From: Pseudomonadota bacterium
Lineage (GTDB): Bacteria; Pseudomonadota; Gammaproteobacteria; Pseudomonadales; Moraxellaceae
Assembly: GCA_023393635.1 (NCBI GenBank)
Contig: JAEWKT010000052.1
Location: forward strand, 27,025 to 91,024
Direction of reading: 5' to 3'
Length of the DNA stretch: 64,000 nt
The stretch's first letter is position 1. Each line of letters opens with the position of its first letter. The position numbers were made by a program, and so were the translations under genes. The notes under the pieces were generated by a model that saw only the letters and a program-made list of their open reading frames with translations, was not told the origin of the DNA and did not search any database. This document shows, in pieces, positions 18,455 through 27,279 of the stretch.

Positions 18455-18492
18455 TGCTGTGCAGTACTAGCTTGTACTGTGCAGCATTTTTT
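18455..18492 (+). terminator. Terminator after the lipoprotein gene
   Basis: TGCTGTGCAGTAC (18455-18467) pairs with GTACTGTGCAGCA (18474-18486), a 13-bp stem with two G-T pairs and a 6-nt loop, followed by TTTTTT. Confidence 0.85.
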
Positions 18493-18601
18493 ATCATGGC
18501 GGATTTTATCAGGACATTTTAAAAACAGCAGTTGAAGTTTTACTTCTTGACCAATAGAGCAGATACAATACTGCCTCTTATAAAATGATAGGCAAAAGGC
18601 T

Positions 18602-19972
18602 GTGTGGTCACGCACCCAACGAAACAAAGAAATTGGTATTTTATTTCACCTCATGTGGCCTATTTTAATTACCCAAATTGCGCAGGCAGGGTTTGGCCTC
18701 ATTGATACCATTATGGCTGGCCGCTTATCTGCCACTGATTTGGCGGTGGTTGCCGTAGGGGTAGGTTTATGGCTGCCTGTGGTGCTGTTTTTGTCAGGCG
18801 TAATGATTGCCACCACACCGCTGGTGGCCAAAGCCAAAGGTGCCAATCAGCCGCAGCAAATTCCCTGGATTACCCAGCAAGCCCTATATTTAGCCTTATT
18901 ACTTGGCCTGGTGGGTTTTGCCATATTACAACTCGCACCACTTACTTTTAACCTGCTCGATATACCCCAGCACTTACAGCCCAAAGCACACTTCTTTTTA
19001 CATGCCATTGCCTATGGTTTGCCTGCTGTAACCTTATTTGCGGCATTACGCGGCTACACCGAAGCCATTGGGCGGCCGCGTCCAGTTACTGTAATTAGCC
19101 TACTTGGCTTAGTGGGCATTATTCCGCTGAACTATATTTTTATGAATGGCTTGTTTGGCTTGCCAAAGCTGGGCGGTGCAGGCTGTGGCATTGCAACTGC
19201 TACCATACAATGGCTCATGCTGATTACTTTAGCCATTTATTTAAGTGTGTCTAAAACCTATCAGGACATTAAAATTTTTCAAAAATTTAGCCGCTTTGAT
19301 AAAGCCATGATTGGCCAGATTTTTGCATTGGGTGCGCCCATTGGCATGGCGATATTTTTTGAAGTCAGCCTGTTTAGTATTGCAGCCATTATTTTAAGTC
19401 CTTTGGGCGAAATTGTGGTGTCATCGCACCAAATTGCTTTGTCCGTCACCTCTTTGTTTTTTATGGTGCCACTGGCATTGGGCATGGCATTAACCATACG
19501 TGTGGGGCAATTGTATGGTGAAAAAAACTGGGAAGTGATGCAGCATATTCAGCGTTTAGGCTTTATGTTTGCAGTAATCATGTCGCTAAGCACCATGGTG
19601 ATTATCTGGTTGTTCAGGGAACAAATTACCAGTTTTTATACCAATGACCCTACCGTACAAATTACCGCTGCTGGCTTATTGTTGTTTGCCTTAATGTACC
19701 AGCTACCTGATGCGTGGCAAGTGGCCGCTGCTGGCTGTTTACGTGGCATGCAGGACACGCGGGGACCGATGTGGATTACCCTATTATCATATTGGGGCAT
19801 TGCACTGCCATTAGGAATTATATTTTCACGGGTACTGCCTTATGGCGCAGCAGGATTCTGGACAGGTCTGGTGATTGGTTTAAGTATTGCAGCAGTATTA
19901 CTCAGTTTGCGTTTAAGACATTGGCGCAAAGTGTTATTTAACAGTTTAAATGCGAACGTGAATGAAATCTAA
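18602..19972 (+). CDS. MATE family efflux transporter (NorM-like)
   Basis: A 456-residue, 12-helix MATE protein that expels cationic drugs in exchange for Na+ or H+. LMWPILITQIAQAGFGLIDTIMAGRLS (helix 1) and the second-half QVAAAGCLRGMQDTRGPM are family hallmarks. I take GTG at 18602 as the start, because the frame is closed upstream at 18581 and a later ATG (18653) would remove the N-terminal cytoplasmic segment. AAGG is only 2 bp before that GTG, so initiation may be weak. Confidence 0.88.
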   Translation: MWSRTQRNKEIGILFHLMWPILITQIAQAGFGLIDTIMAGRLSATDLAVVAVGVGLWLPVVLFLSGVMIATTPLVAKAKGANQPQQIPWITQQALYLALLLGLVGFAILQLAPLTFNLLDIPQHLQPKAHFFLHAIAYGLPAVTLFAALRGYTEAIGRPRPVTVISLLGLVGIIPLNYIFMNGLFGLPKLGGAGCGIATATIQWLMLITLAIYLSVSKTYQDIKIFQKFSRFDKAMIGQIFALGAPIGMAIFFEVSLFSIAAIILSPLGEIVVSSHQIALSVTSLFFMVPLALGMALTIRVGQLYGEKNWEVMQHIQRLGFMFAVIMSLSTMVIIWLFREQITSFYTNDPTVQITAAGLLLFALMYQLPDAWQVAAAGCLRGMQDTRGPMWITLLSYWGIALPLGIIFSRVLPYGAAGFWTGLVIGLSIAAVLLSLRLRHWRKVLFNSLNANVNEI

Positions 19973-20121
19973 ACCAGCATTGTGAATAAAAATCACTGCA
20001 CAGCTTGTATAAAACTGGGCGGCATAAACACATTTGCCAACAAAACCCTATGCTTTATCACTTGGCAGTCGCTGGGGCGCATGCCACACTAGCGTTCATT
20101 TAAGTAGTCAAGGTTGTCGTT

Positions 20122-21435
20122 GTGGCTGAAAAAATCAGTACGCCTGGTCGTCGCTTTATGAAACTTGCTGGTATGACGGCCAGCATTGCAGGTAAAGCGG
20201 TTAGCAACTCAATTAAGTCTATTAATTCTAACGAAGAAGAAAAACTAGCAGCCAAAAGCCGTCTTTACGAAGATATTGGGGTAAAAATTGCCGAAACCTT
20301 AGGTGAAATGAAAGGTGCGGTCATGAAAGTAGGACAAATCGCCTCGCAATATAAAGATATCTTTCCGCCTGAAGTGGCCAAAGCCATTGCCAAGTTGCAA
20401 CGCCAAGCACCTGCGGTGCCTTTTAGCACCATCCAGTACCAAATAGAACGCGAAATGGGCAAACCACTGGCAGAGATTTTTGCCAGCTTTGATTCTGAAC
20501 CATTTGCTGCGGCATCTATTGGTCAAGTACATCGTGCAGTGCTACCAAGTGGTGAAAAGGTGGTGGTGAAAGTCCAATATCCAGGCGTTGATGAAGCCTG
20601 CGAGAGTGACTTAAAACAAGTGCGGCTTGCCTTAAGACTGGCAGGTGTCTTTAAAATTGATAAAAAGTTACAAGACAAATTGTTTGCCGAGATGCAAGAC
20701 AGTCTAACGGCTGAGCTGAACTACAATATTGAAGCACATAATTTACAAGTGTTTGCCACGTTTCATCAGCCCTTAGACAGCAAAGTCATTATTCCTAAAG
20801 TTTATCCTGCCTACTCTACCCGCCGTGTGCTGACCTTAAGTGAAGAATTGGGTGACACTATTGAAACCGCATCCACATGGTCACAAGAACTGCGCAATGA
20901 GCTGGGTCAGCGTTTATTTCGGTTAATTAGCCAGGAAGTGTTTTACTTACATAGCTTTCATACCGATCCACATCCAGGCAATTTTGCCTTTAGACCCGAT
21001 GGCTCAGTGGTGGTATATGACTACGGCAGCACCAAAACCTTGAGTCCTGACGTGGTAGAAATAAATAAGCAACTGGTACAGGCAGCATTTGCGCGTGATA
21101 TCCCTGCTTTAGAGCAAGCCTTGCGCGCGTTGCATGTGCGCACCAATAACGGCCAAATTCCAGCGGAGTTTTATCAGCAATGGATTGATATTTTAATTAG
21201 CCCATTAGATGGTGAATATGATTTTGCCAAAAATACGGCGCATCATGATGCAGTCGCATTGGCTAAAAAATCTTTAAAATATTGGGATAGCTTCCAGCCG
21301 TCGCCAGAAACCATGATGCTCAACCGCACTATTTCTGGTCAGTACTGGAATATGATTAACCTAAAAGTAAAAGATAATTTTAGGCCGTTATTGGAAGAAG
21401 TAGTGCCATTGCAAGGTACTGCATCGTCCCCCTGA
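20122..21435 (+). CDS. ABC1/AarF-UbiB family atypical kinase
   Basis: A 437-residue ABC1-family protein. The KxGQ motif appears as MKVGQIAS (about 67-74), the Ala-rich loop as AAASIGQVHRA, the VAIK-type lysine as VVVKVQYPG, and the catalytic region as HTDPHPGNF followed by VVVYDYGS. Relatives are linked to ubiquinone or lipid metabolism, but this is not the ubiBE-linked UbiB (no ubi neighbours, no C-terminal membrane helices). The start is GTG with AAGG 9 bp before it. It may be cotranscribed with the small downstream gene. Confidence 0.88.
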   Translation: MAEKISTPGRRFMKLAGMTASIAGKAVSNSIKSINSNEEEKLAAKSRLYEDIGVKIAETLGEMKGAVMKVGQIASQYKDIFPPEVAKAIAKLQRQAPAVPFSTIQYQIEREMGKPLAEIFASFDSEPFAAASIGQVHRAVLPSGEKVVVKVQYPGVDEACESDLKQVRLALRLAGVFKIDKKLQDKLFAEMQDSLTAELNYNIEAHNLQVFATFHQPLDSKVIIPKVYPAYSTRRVLTLSEELGDTIETASTWSQELRNELGQRLFRLISQEVFYLHSFHTDPHPGNFAFRPDGSVVVYDYGSTKTLSPDVVEINKQLVQAAFARDIPALEQALRALHVRTNNGQIPAEFYQQWIDILISPLDGEYDFAKNTAHHDAVALAKKSLKYWDSFQPSPETMMLNRTISGQYWNMINLKVKDNFRPLLEEVVPLQGTASSP

Positions 21436-21487
21436 TGCTTTATTTAAGTTTATTTTCGGAGCAACTTTTATTTTGGAGTAACCTGCC

Positions 21488-21694
21488 ATGACCTCGACTA
21501 AACCAACTGATTTTGAACCATCTACTTCTGAGCCACAAACGCTGGAGCAACTAGAACACAACGTAGATGAAGATATCCGCAAACTACGCGAAGCACAGCA
21601 GTTTCGCACCCTGGAAGAAAAAGTTCAGGATCTAAAAAAGCAGGGGATTGACCCCGCCAAAACATGTGATACACGCGGTGATGAAGAAGATTAA
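21488..21694 (+). CDS. Small acidic protein of unknown function
   Basis: A 68-residue hydrophilic protein rich in Glu and Asp; the N-terminal 20 residues are Thr/Ser/Pro-rich and probably disordered, and LEQLEHNVDEDIRKLREAQQFRTLEEKVQDLKKQG looks like one or two amphipathic helices. GGAG lies about 10 bp before the ATG. It starts 52 bp after the ABC1 kinase gene with no terminator between them. I do not recognise the family. Confidence 0.65.
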   Translation: MTSTKPTDFEPSTSEPQTLEQLEHNVDEDIRKLREAQQFRTLEEKVQDLKKQGIDPAKTCDTRGDEED

Positions 21695-21830
21695 AGCCTT
21701 GCCACACTTTTTTAAAAAAGACATCAGCTTCTAGTACTGTAGGGTACTGGTTGCTGTATGGTAAGTTAACTGCTTCTTATACATAGCTCAATGCCTCATG
21801 TGGTTCTATGCTGGATATGACTCTAAATGA

Positions 21831-22217
21831 TTAATTTAGAACCATTTTAACCATACTATAGGTTAACCACATGGCACAAACGCCAACAATGATGCTTAAA
21901 CTGGCATAACTCAAGGCAATAAGTATCTCACCACGTCGAATGAGCCCAAGCGTTTCAATGCCAAAAGCCGAAAACGTGGTAAAACCGCCCAATAAACCTG
22001 TCACGATAAACAGTCGTGCTTCCTGACTTATGCTTTGCACGGATTCTGCCACTAACAGAAATACCCCCGCCAGCATACAACCCAAAATATTGACGCTAAA
22101 GGTACCCCATGGAAAATGTACGGGGTTGACTTGCTTTACCACAAAGGCAGATACGCTATAACGCACCATCGAACCAATGGCACCGCCAAGCGCAACCCAG
22201 ATTAATGGATGAATCAT
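21831..22217 (-). CDS. crcB: Fluoride exporter CrcB
   Basis: A 128-residue four-helix protein of the Fluc/CrcB family, which forms dual-topology dimeric fluoride channels. ALGGAIGSMVRY at the N-terminus and the pore motif GGFTTFSAFG (about 76-85) are diagnostic. It lies 61 bp downstream of an SDR gene on the same strand, leaving no room for a fluoride riboswitch; I see none. Confidence 0.95.
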   Translation of the reverse strand: MIHPLIWVALGGAIGSMVRYSVSAFVVKQVNPVHFPWGTFSVNILGCMLAGVFLLVAESVQSISQEARLFIVTGLLGGFTTFSAFGIETLGLIRRGEILIALSYASLSIIVGVCAMWLTYSMVKMVLN

Positions 22218-22278
22218 GCTATTGCTCTACCCACATGTTATTGGTCTGCCAGAAATAATAAAAATTACATGTGCAACA

Positions 22279-23061
22279 TTATAAGTATTTTTGCAGTAAG
22301 CCAATGAAGGAGGATGGCACAATACGTTGCACCTGATGCACCACTGCCCACGGCAATTTGGGCACAATGGCATTTTTCTTTTTGGCCAAAATAGCAGTAA
22401 GTATTTCTTCGGCCACCTCACTGGCCTTGGCCACAATGGGCAAACCATGCGAATTAAAACCCTGCAATAAATCCGTGCTGACAAAGCCTGGATAAATCAC
22501 GCTTACTGCAATATTTTCACGTAATAATGGCGCACGTACTGCATTAAAATAACTACTCACTGCTGCTTTGCTGGCAGAATAAGCGGCACCACTGGGCAAT
22601 GGAATAAATGCCGAATAGGATGAAATGACCGCAATTTGACCTGCGCTTGCCTGCGCTCTAAACAGGGCAATGGCTGCTTCGCTAGTGGCAATCGCCCCTA
22701 GCACATTGGTTTGAAACACTTGTGCATCGCGATCAATACGTCCATCCCCTACCTTACGGTTTTTTAATATCCCTGCGTTGGCCACCACAATATCAATATT
22801 GCCCAACAAATCACTAAAGCCTAAAAATAAAGGTGTGATTTTGTCACTATCATGGATATCCAGGGCAGCCACCTCCACTTGTACCTGATATTTTTCACGT
22901 ATTTTTTCTGCTAAATTTTCAAGCCGCTCCAAGCGTCTGGCCACCAGTGCCAAATTCATGCCACGCTTGGCAGCTGCCCATGCCAGTGCTTCGCCAATGC
23001 CGCTAGATGCGCCAGTGATTAATATTACTTTTTGTTGTGTTGACGATAGCAAATTAGCCAT
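22279..23061 (-). CDS. Short-chain dehydrogenase/reductase
   Basis: A 260-residue classical SDR with the NAD(P)-binding motif TGASSGIG (about 17-24) and the catalytic YSASKAA (Tyr and Lys). The arginine pair after the second strand (ALVARRLERL) suggests preference for NADP. The ATG at 23061 is preceded by GGAG; a TTG nine codons earlier (23088) is less likely. The substrate cannot be told from the sequence. It lies upstream of crcB on the same strand. Confidence 0.85.
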   Translation of the reverse strand: MANLLSSTQQKVILITGASSGIGEALAWAAAKRGMNLALVARRLERLENLAEKIREKYQVQVEVAALDIHDSDKITPLFLGFSDLLGNIDIVVANAGILKNRKVGDGRIDRDAQVFQTNVLGAIATSEAAIALFRAQASAGQIAVISSYSAFIPLPSGAAYSASKAAVSSYFNAVRAPLLRENIAVSVIYPGFVSTDLLQGFNSHGLPIVAKASEVAEEILTAILAKKKNAIVPKLPWAVVHQVQRIVPSSFIGLLQKYL

Positions 23062-23367
23062 TGTTTTGTTGCTCCGTGCTTGTTTCAAATCAGACCGTAA
23101 AATTAAGGGATATATCTAACAAATATCAGCCATTATAAATGGATGAGGGATTTAACCATACTTGGGCTAGTGCCATTATTATAATGTAATTGTGTGACAT
23201 TTCTTTTAGTAACTTCATCACAGCATACCTGCCCACAAGATACCCAAACTATAAACATGGCTTGCAAATCAAATACACACTTCATTTTAGTTTTAAGGTT
23301 TGATAGTTAAGAACTTATTTATGTTAAGTCATGACTAGAAAGACAAATTATTTGAGGAGAAGAACCG
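23062..23367. other. Divergent intergenic region, no gene seen
   Basis: 306 bp of AT-rich DNA between the SDR gene and the HopJ-domain gene. GAGGAG at its right end is the ribosome binding site of the latter. I could not support a specific promoter. Confidence 0.5.
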
Positions 23368-24837
23368 ATGTATGCATCTAATTCGGCTTTATTAAATGCG
23401 CTAGCACAGCAAAAAATTAGATTTAAGCAAGTGCTTAGTTTTATTGAGGCGCGTTATGATTTTAGCCCTACCGCGTTTGAAAATGGTGCGCAAAAAAATG
23501 CTGCAAATGAAAATCAAGGAAGCTGCAAAGTATTTTCATTTGCCCAGTTAAATCATTTTAATCAATTAGATACACTTGCCCTATTTGCCGAGCATTATCA
23601 TGCCGTACGCGATAGCCCAGAAGGCACAGATCACCAAAATATTCGTCAGTTTATTCATCATGGTTGGGCAGGAATCCAGTTTGATGGCCAAGCATTAACC
23701 CCAAAAAGTAATATTGATGAAATTAATCAAAAAGTTGCCCAAACTTATGCCGCAGGCGGCAGTGAATTTGCCGAACTACAAAATGTAGAAAATCCACAGC
23801 CCACCGAAAATCAGCCAGGCGCGGTACCAACGCCTAACCCTGTCAGTGATGAGCTGGTAGAAAATACCAAAAATTTTACTGAGCCAAGTGGGGTGAAGGA
23901 CGCTGATGGCAGCGTTGATGAAAAAGCACAAGCCGCGCCTGAAGCTTCAGTTGCAGCGGCACCGACTCAAACTGACGCTGTGGCTGAAACGTCTCCAGTT
24001 GCTGATACTGAGCCTGTGCTTGCGCCCGCTAACGCTGAACAACCCGAACCAATTGCCGAACAGCCAGCTATTGATGATGCACATGAGAACTTCGATGAGA
24101 AAGCTGAGCAAGCCATTGCAGAAGCCCAAGCAGTCAATAACAATGAAACAATCATTGCACCTGCACCAGGTTCTTCAAACACCATGAACAGCGAAAGTAC
24201 CTATCACTGCGACAATGATAGCGTGACCGAAGGCACAGCAACGCATGATGTGGACTCAGAAGTCTCAACAACTGACACTACTTCTTCTGTGTCCTCCACT
24301 AGCGCATCTACAACTGCGCAAACCCATGGGGCAAGTGATTTAGGTACTAGTGCATCTGAGTTAGTTGCAGACAATGCCAACCATATTGCGGATAATCCAG
24401 CTGCGTTTATTGAGCAAGACAATAGCACTACGCCTGCCAATGAGGAGGAAGCCAGTGATTCTGCCGCCACGATAAATACAACGAAAGCCTCGACCGCCGA
24501 TACTGCAAATACTGCAAATACTGCAAATACTGCAAATGCAAGCACACTTGGCACAGCCAGTGCATCAGAAATTGCTCACAGTAATGCAGTTCATGTTGCA
24601 GACAATCCTGCGGCATTTATTGAAGAAAAAAATACGGATACCGACAGTAATGAACCCGCCACTGGTACTGATGACCATACCCATACTGAGCCTAAAGCCA
24701 TTCATACCGACACCAATAAAGAGATGGTAGATGGTCATGGTTCAGCCAGCACTACTGCCGATTCAACCACCAGTACCACCCGTGATGGAGAAGTCAACGA
24801 GCAAGTAACCAGTAGCGAAAAACCGCAAAACCAGTAA
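23368..24837 (+). CDS. HopJ-domain protein with a ~375-residue low-complexity tail
   Basis: The first ~115 residues match the HopJ family (PF08888), usually a stand-alone protein of about 110 residues: ENQGSCKVFSFAQL, LALFAEHYHAVRDSPEGTDHQNIRQF and HHGWAGIQFDG are its conserved blocks. Although named after a type III effector, HopJ proteins are widespread in bacteria with no such system. Here a tail of about 375 residues follows, dominated by Ala, Thr, Ser, Asp, Glu and Asn. It contains a ~28-residue repeat (residues 325-352 and 394-422, both ending in ADNPAAFIE) and four TAN triplets (379-390). The ATG has GAGGAG 8 bp upstream. No membrane segment or signal peptide. Confidence 0.85.
   Translation: MYASNSALLNALAQQKIRFKQVLSFIEARYDFSPTAFENGAQKNAANENQGSCKVFSFAQLNHFNQLDTLALFAEHYHAVRDSPEGTDHQNIRQFIHHGWAGIQFDGQALTPKSNIDEINQKVAQTYAAGGSEFAELQNVENPQPTENQPGAVPTPNPVSDELVENTKNFTEPSGVKDADGSVDEKAQAAPEASVAAAPTQTDAVAETSPVADTEPVLAPANAEQPEPIAEQPAIDDAHENFDEKAEQAIAEAQAVNNNETIIAPAPGSSNTMNSESTYHCDNDSVTEGTATHDVDSEVSTTDTTSSVSSTSASTTAQTHGASDLGTSASELVADNANHIADNPAAFIEQDNSTTPANEEEASDSAATINTTKASTADTANTANTANTANASTLGTASASEIAHSNAVHVADNPAAFIEEKNTDTDSNEPATGTDDHTHTEPKAIHTDTNKEMVDGHGSASTTADSTTSTTRDGEVNEQVTSSEKPQNQ
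24502..24537 (+). repeat. 9-bp tandem repeat, four copies
   Basis: ACTGCAAAT is repeated four times without change inside the HopJ-tail gene, coding Thr-Ala-Asn each time. Perfect identity suggests recent slippage; copy changes would keep the frame. Confidence 0.95.
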
Positions 24838-24906
24838 ATCTGTCTATCTGGGTTTATTTTTACTGCAAGCACTTATCTTGCTTGAATGACTCAATAGACC
24901 TAAACA

Positions 24907-24936
24907 CCGACTGCTATTATCCGCAGTCGGTTTTTT
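24907..24936 (+). terminator. Terminator after the HopJ-domain gene
   Basis: CCGACTGC (24907-24914) and GCAGTCGG (24923-24930) form a perfect 8-bp stem, followed by TTTTTT. Confidence 0.88.
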
Positions 24937-24937
24937 C

Positions 24938-26206
24938 TTAATGTTGTTTTTGTTTGTCCAGCCAGCTCAGCACGCCTTGCCCTGCCTGTCGTCCTGTGGC
25001 AAAACATGCGGTTAGTAAATAGCCCCCTGTAGGCGCATCCCAGTCCAGCATTTCACCACAGCAAAATACACCTGATAGTTGCTTTAACATAAGCTGGTCA
25101 TCTAATGCACTCAGGCTGACCCCACCTGCGGTACTAATGGCTTCATCCATTGGTCTAAAACCATGAATAAGCACGGGCAGTTGCTTTATTGTAGCGGCTA
25201 CTTTTTTAGGGTTTGTCCAGTCCTGCTTAGGCAGGCATTCACGCAACAAGGCAATTTTACTGGGATCTAACCCCGCTTTACGCCATGTGGTTTGCATGGA
25301 TTGCTTCGCAGTTTTTTGTAGCTTATTAGCCAATACCTCAGTGTCTACATCAGGCAGCAAATCAAAATAAATGCAGGCACTGTCATGTTGATTCAGTTGC
25401 TCGCGCAATTCACGGCTTAGGCGATAAATGAGTCCACCTTCCAAGCCATAATGGCTAATTACCGCCTCACCCTGATAGTCATAACCCGCATTTACCCATG
25501 CTTTAACGCGCTTTAAGGGCTGGCCTGCCAAGGGCTGCATAAAAGCCGACCAATCAACCAGCACGCCCACGTTAGAGGCTTGCAAGGGTTGAATATCAAT
25601 ATGCTGGGCCTGTAATAACGTAATCCATGCGGCATCACTACCCAGTCTTGCCCAACTGCCACCACCCAAGGCCAATACTACTGCGCTGGCCTGCACGCCT
25701 ATTTGCTGCGCCCCATGTTCTCCATGGTCTAATTGATGCTGGGCAAGATGGTTAAAAAGTAAATCGCCCTTCTCATTCCATCCTAACCATTGGTGTCGGT
25801 AAAAAAATGCTACCCCCTGGTTTTTTAAGCGTAATAGCCAAGCACGTAACAACGGAGCGGCTTTCATGGCAACAGGAAAAATACGCCCAGAGCTACCCAC
25901 ATACGATTCAATGCCTAAATCATGCATCCATTGCTGTATCCATGCCGCATCACATTGCCGTAGCATGGGCATAAGCCACTCTGGCTGATCATAACGCTGT
26001 ACAAAAGCATCAAATGCTTCGCTATGGCTAATGTTTAATCCTGTTTTACCTGCCATTAAAAACTTACGCGCTGCCGTGGGTTTTTGCTCATATACCTGCA
26101 CGGCATAGCCTGCTTGCGCCAGTACTTCTGCGGCCATCAGACCTGCAGGGCCTGCACCAATTACCACTACAGGCTTGTTATCCAAACGATCAGTCTGCGT
26201 CATCAA
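24938..26206 (-). CDS. HI0933/TIGR03862-type flavoprotein
   Basis: A 422-residue FAD protein of the HI0933-like family. The dinucleotide motif VVVIGAGPAGLMAAE (about 13-27) binds FAD; ARKFLMAGKTGLNISHSE is the family signature, and the C-terminal GEMLDWDAPTGGYLLTACFATGR is the second FAD contact. The reaction is unknown. It starts 6 bp after the TrmB-like gene, so the two are cotranscribed; a second ATG directly follows the first. Confidence 0.88.
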   Translation of the reverse strand: MMTQTDRLDNKPVVVIGAGPAGLMAAEVLAQAGYAVQVYEQKPTAARKFLMAGKTGLNISHSEAFDAFVQRYDQPEWLMPMLRQCDAAWIQQWMHDLGIESYVGSSGRIFPVAMKAAPLLRAWLLRLKNQGVAFFYRHQWLGWNEKGDLLFNHLAQHQLDHGEHGAQQIGVQASAVVLALGGGSWARLGSDAAWITLLQAQHIDIQPLQASNVGVLVDWSAFMQPLAGQPLKRVKAWVNAGYDYQGEAVISHYGLEGGLIYRLSRELREQLNQHDSACIYFDLLPDVDTEVLANKLQKTAKQSMQTTWRKAGLDPSKIALLRECLPKQDWTNPKKVAATIKQLPVLIHGFRPMDEAISTAGGVSLSALDDQLMLKQLSGVFCCGEMLDWDAPTGGYLLTACFATGRQAGQGVLSWLDKQKQH

Positions 26207-26212
26207 AATGTG

Positions 26213-26827
26213 CTACGCTTGAATATACTGATCAAAACGGGTTTGATAATCAGCAGGCTTGCTAATGATGAGTTGCTGGCATGGCTCACCGCGCTGTAAA
26301 TACTTCACCTCAAAATGAGTCCGTGCCGAGTCTGTCGCAATATCTTGTCGTTGGTAGGGCAAATGCCATGTATCGATTAACTGCTGCTCCGCTTCGTTTA
26401 AATAAGCTGGAATATTACTGGCCAGCGTAATGCTTGCCCCTGCTTGCAACCGTGACAGCAAAAACTCAAAAAAAGGCATGTTCAGCCAGCGCTGGGCAGG
26501 ATTTTTGGGCTCTGGATTAGGATATAAAATAAACAGTTGCTCCACACTGGCAGGCGGCAGTGCATGGACTACCCATGGCAGTGCATCAGCATGGATGGGG
26601 TGCAAATTGTTGAGTTGATGCTCCTGCTGACGTACTGCAAACACCTTAAACTTGGCTGCGGTGCGCTCAATCGCCACCAATGTTTTATCAGGATGTTGCT
26701 CGGCAAACAAAATGGCATGCCGTCCCATGCCTGCACCAATTTCAAGGCAAATCGGTTGATTAAACACTGGACGTACAAAGCCACGAGGTGCTTGCAAATA
26801 CTGTGGTTGAAATAATCGGGCAGCCAT
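26213..26827 (-). CDS. TrmB-like SAM-dependent methyltransferase
   Basis: A 204-residue class I methyltransferase of the tRNA (guanine-N7) family. The SAM motif is LEIGAGMGRHAILFAEQHPD (about 27-46), followed by LVAIERTAAKF; LYPNPEPKNPAQRW corresponds to the TrmB catalytic loop (usually F-x-DPWPKKRH), here with Asn-Pro-Glu-Pro in place of Asp-Pro-Trp-Pro. It is shorter than canonical TrmB (about 230-240). That variation makes it a paralogue rather than a certain TrmB. The ATG at 26827 is preferred over a TTG at 26842. Confidence 0.75.
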   Translation of the reverse strand: MAARLFQPQYLQAPRGFVRPVFNQPICLEIGAGMGRHAILFAEQHPDKTLVAIERTAAKFKVFAVRQQEHQLNNLHPIHADALPWVVHALPPASVEQLFILYPNPEPKNPAQRWLNMPFFEFLLSRLQAGASITLASNIPAYLNEAEQQLIDTWHLPYQRQDIATDSARTHFEVKYLQRGEPCQQLIISKPADYQTRFDQYIQA

Positions 26828-26948
26828 AATTAGCACAATCAAAAAAGAGAATAGGTAGTTTACAAGACTTTATATACAGCGCATACATTGCAAAAAAATC
26901 TTAAGCCTTTAGACTTAAAACAACACCTGCGTAAAAGAGATTGATCTC

Positions 26949-27143
26949 ATGACAAAAGCAACTACTTTTCCTTGTCCACAGTGTAAAAAACCTTCTCTTT
27001 GGCAGGATAATCCTTCACGCCCGTTTTGTTCAGAACGCTGTAAGCTCATTGATTTGGGCGCATGGGCCAATGAGGACTATAAAATTGCCACACAAACGCC
27101 GCCAGATTTAAATGACACCAATCACCCTGATGATCCTGACTGA
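26949..27143 (+). CDS. yacG: DNA gyrase inhibitor / zinc-binding protein YacG
   Basis: A 64-residue zinc-finger protein: CPQCKKP (Cys 10, 13) and FCSERCKLIDLGAWANEDY (Cys 29, 33) are the YacG signature. In E. coli YacG binds GyrB and blocks DNA binding by gyrase. The C-terminal tail is acidic, as usual. It is usually linked to coaE and pilD, but is alone here. Confidence 0.93.
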   Translation: MTKATTFPCPQCKKPSLWQDNPSRPFCSERCKLIDLGAWANEDYKIATQTPPDLNDTNHPDDPD

Positions 27144-27219
27144 TAAAGATGATTCATAAACTGGCTAATAAAACTACTGCTTCGTTAGCATTTGCTTGCT
27201 TTAAATCTTAAAACGGCAT

Positions 27220-27251
27220 AAAAAATCCTGCCAATGACAGCAGGATTTTTT
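27220..27251. terminator. Bidirectional terminator between yacG and the DUF4377 gene
   Basis: AAAAAATCCTGC (27220-27231) and GCAGGATTTTTT (27240-27251) are perfect inverted copies with an 8-nt loop, serving both convergent genes. Confidence 0.9.
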
Positions 27252-27279
27252 ATTGATTGGCTGGCTTAGGTATTGCCCA

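Noticed and set aside
21721..21760. Terminator after the small acidic gene
   Set aside because: A hairpin around CAGCTTCTAGTAC can be drawn but has three mismatches and no T-run.
22218..22278. Fluoride riboswitch before crcB
   Set aside because: The 61-bp gap is too short and I see no pseudoknot-like element; crcB is probably read from the SDR gene.
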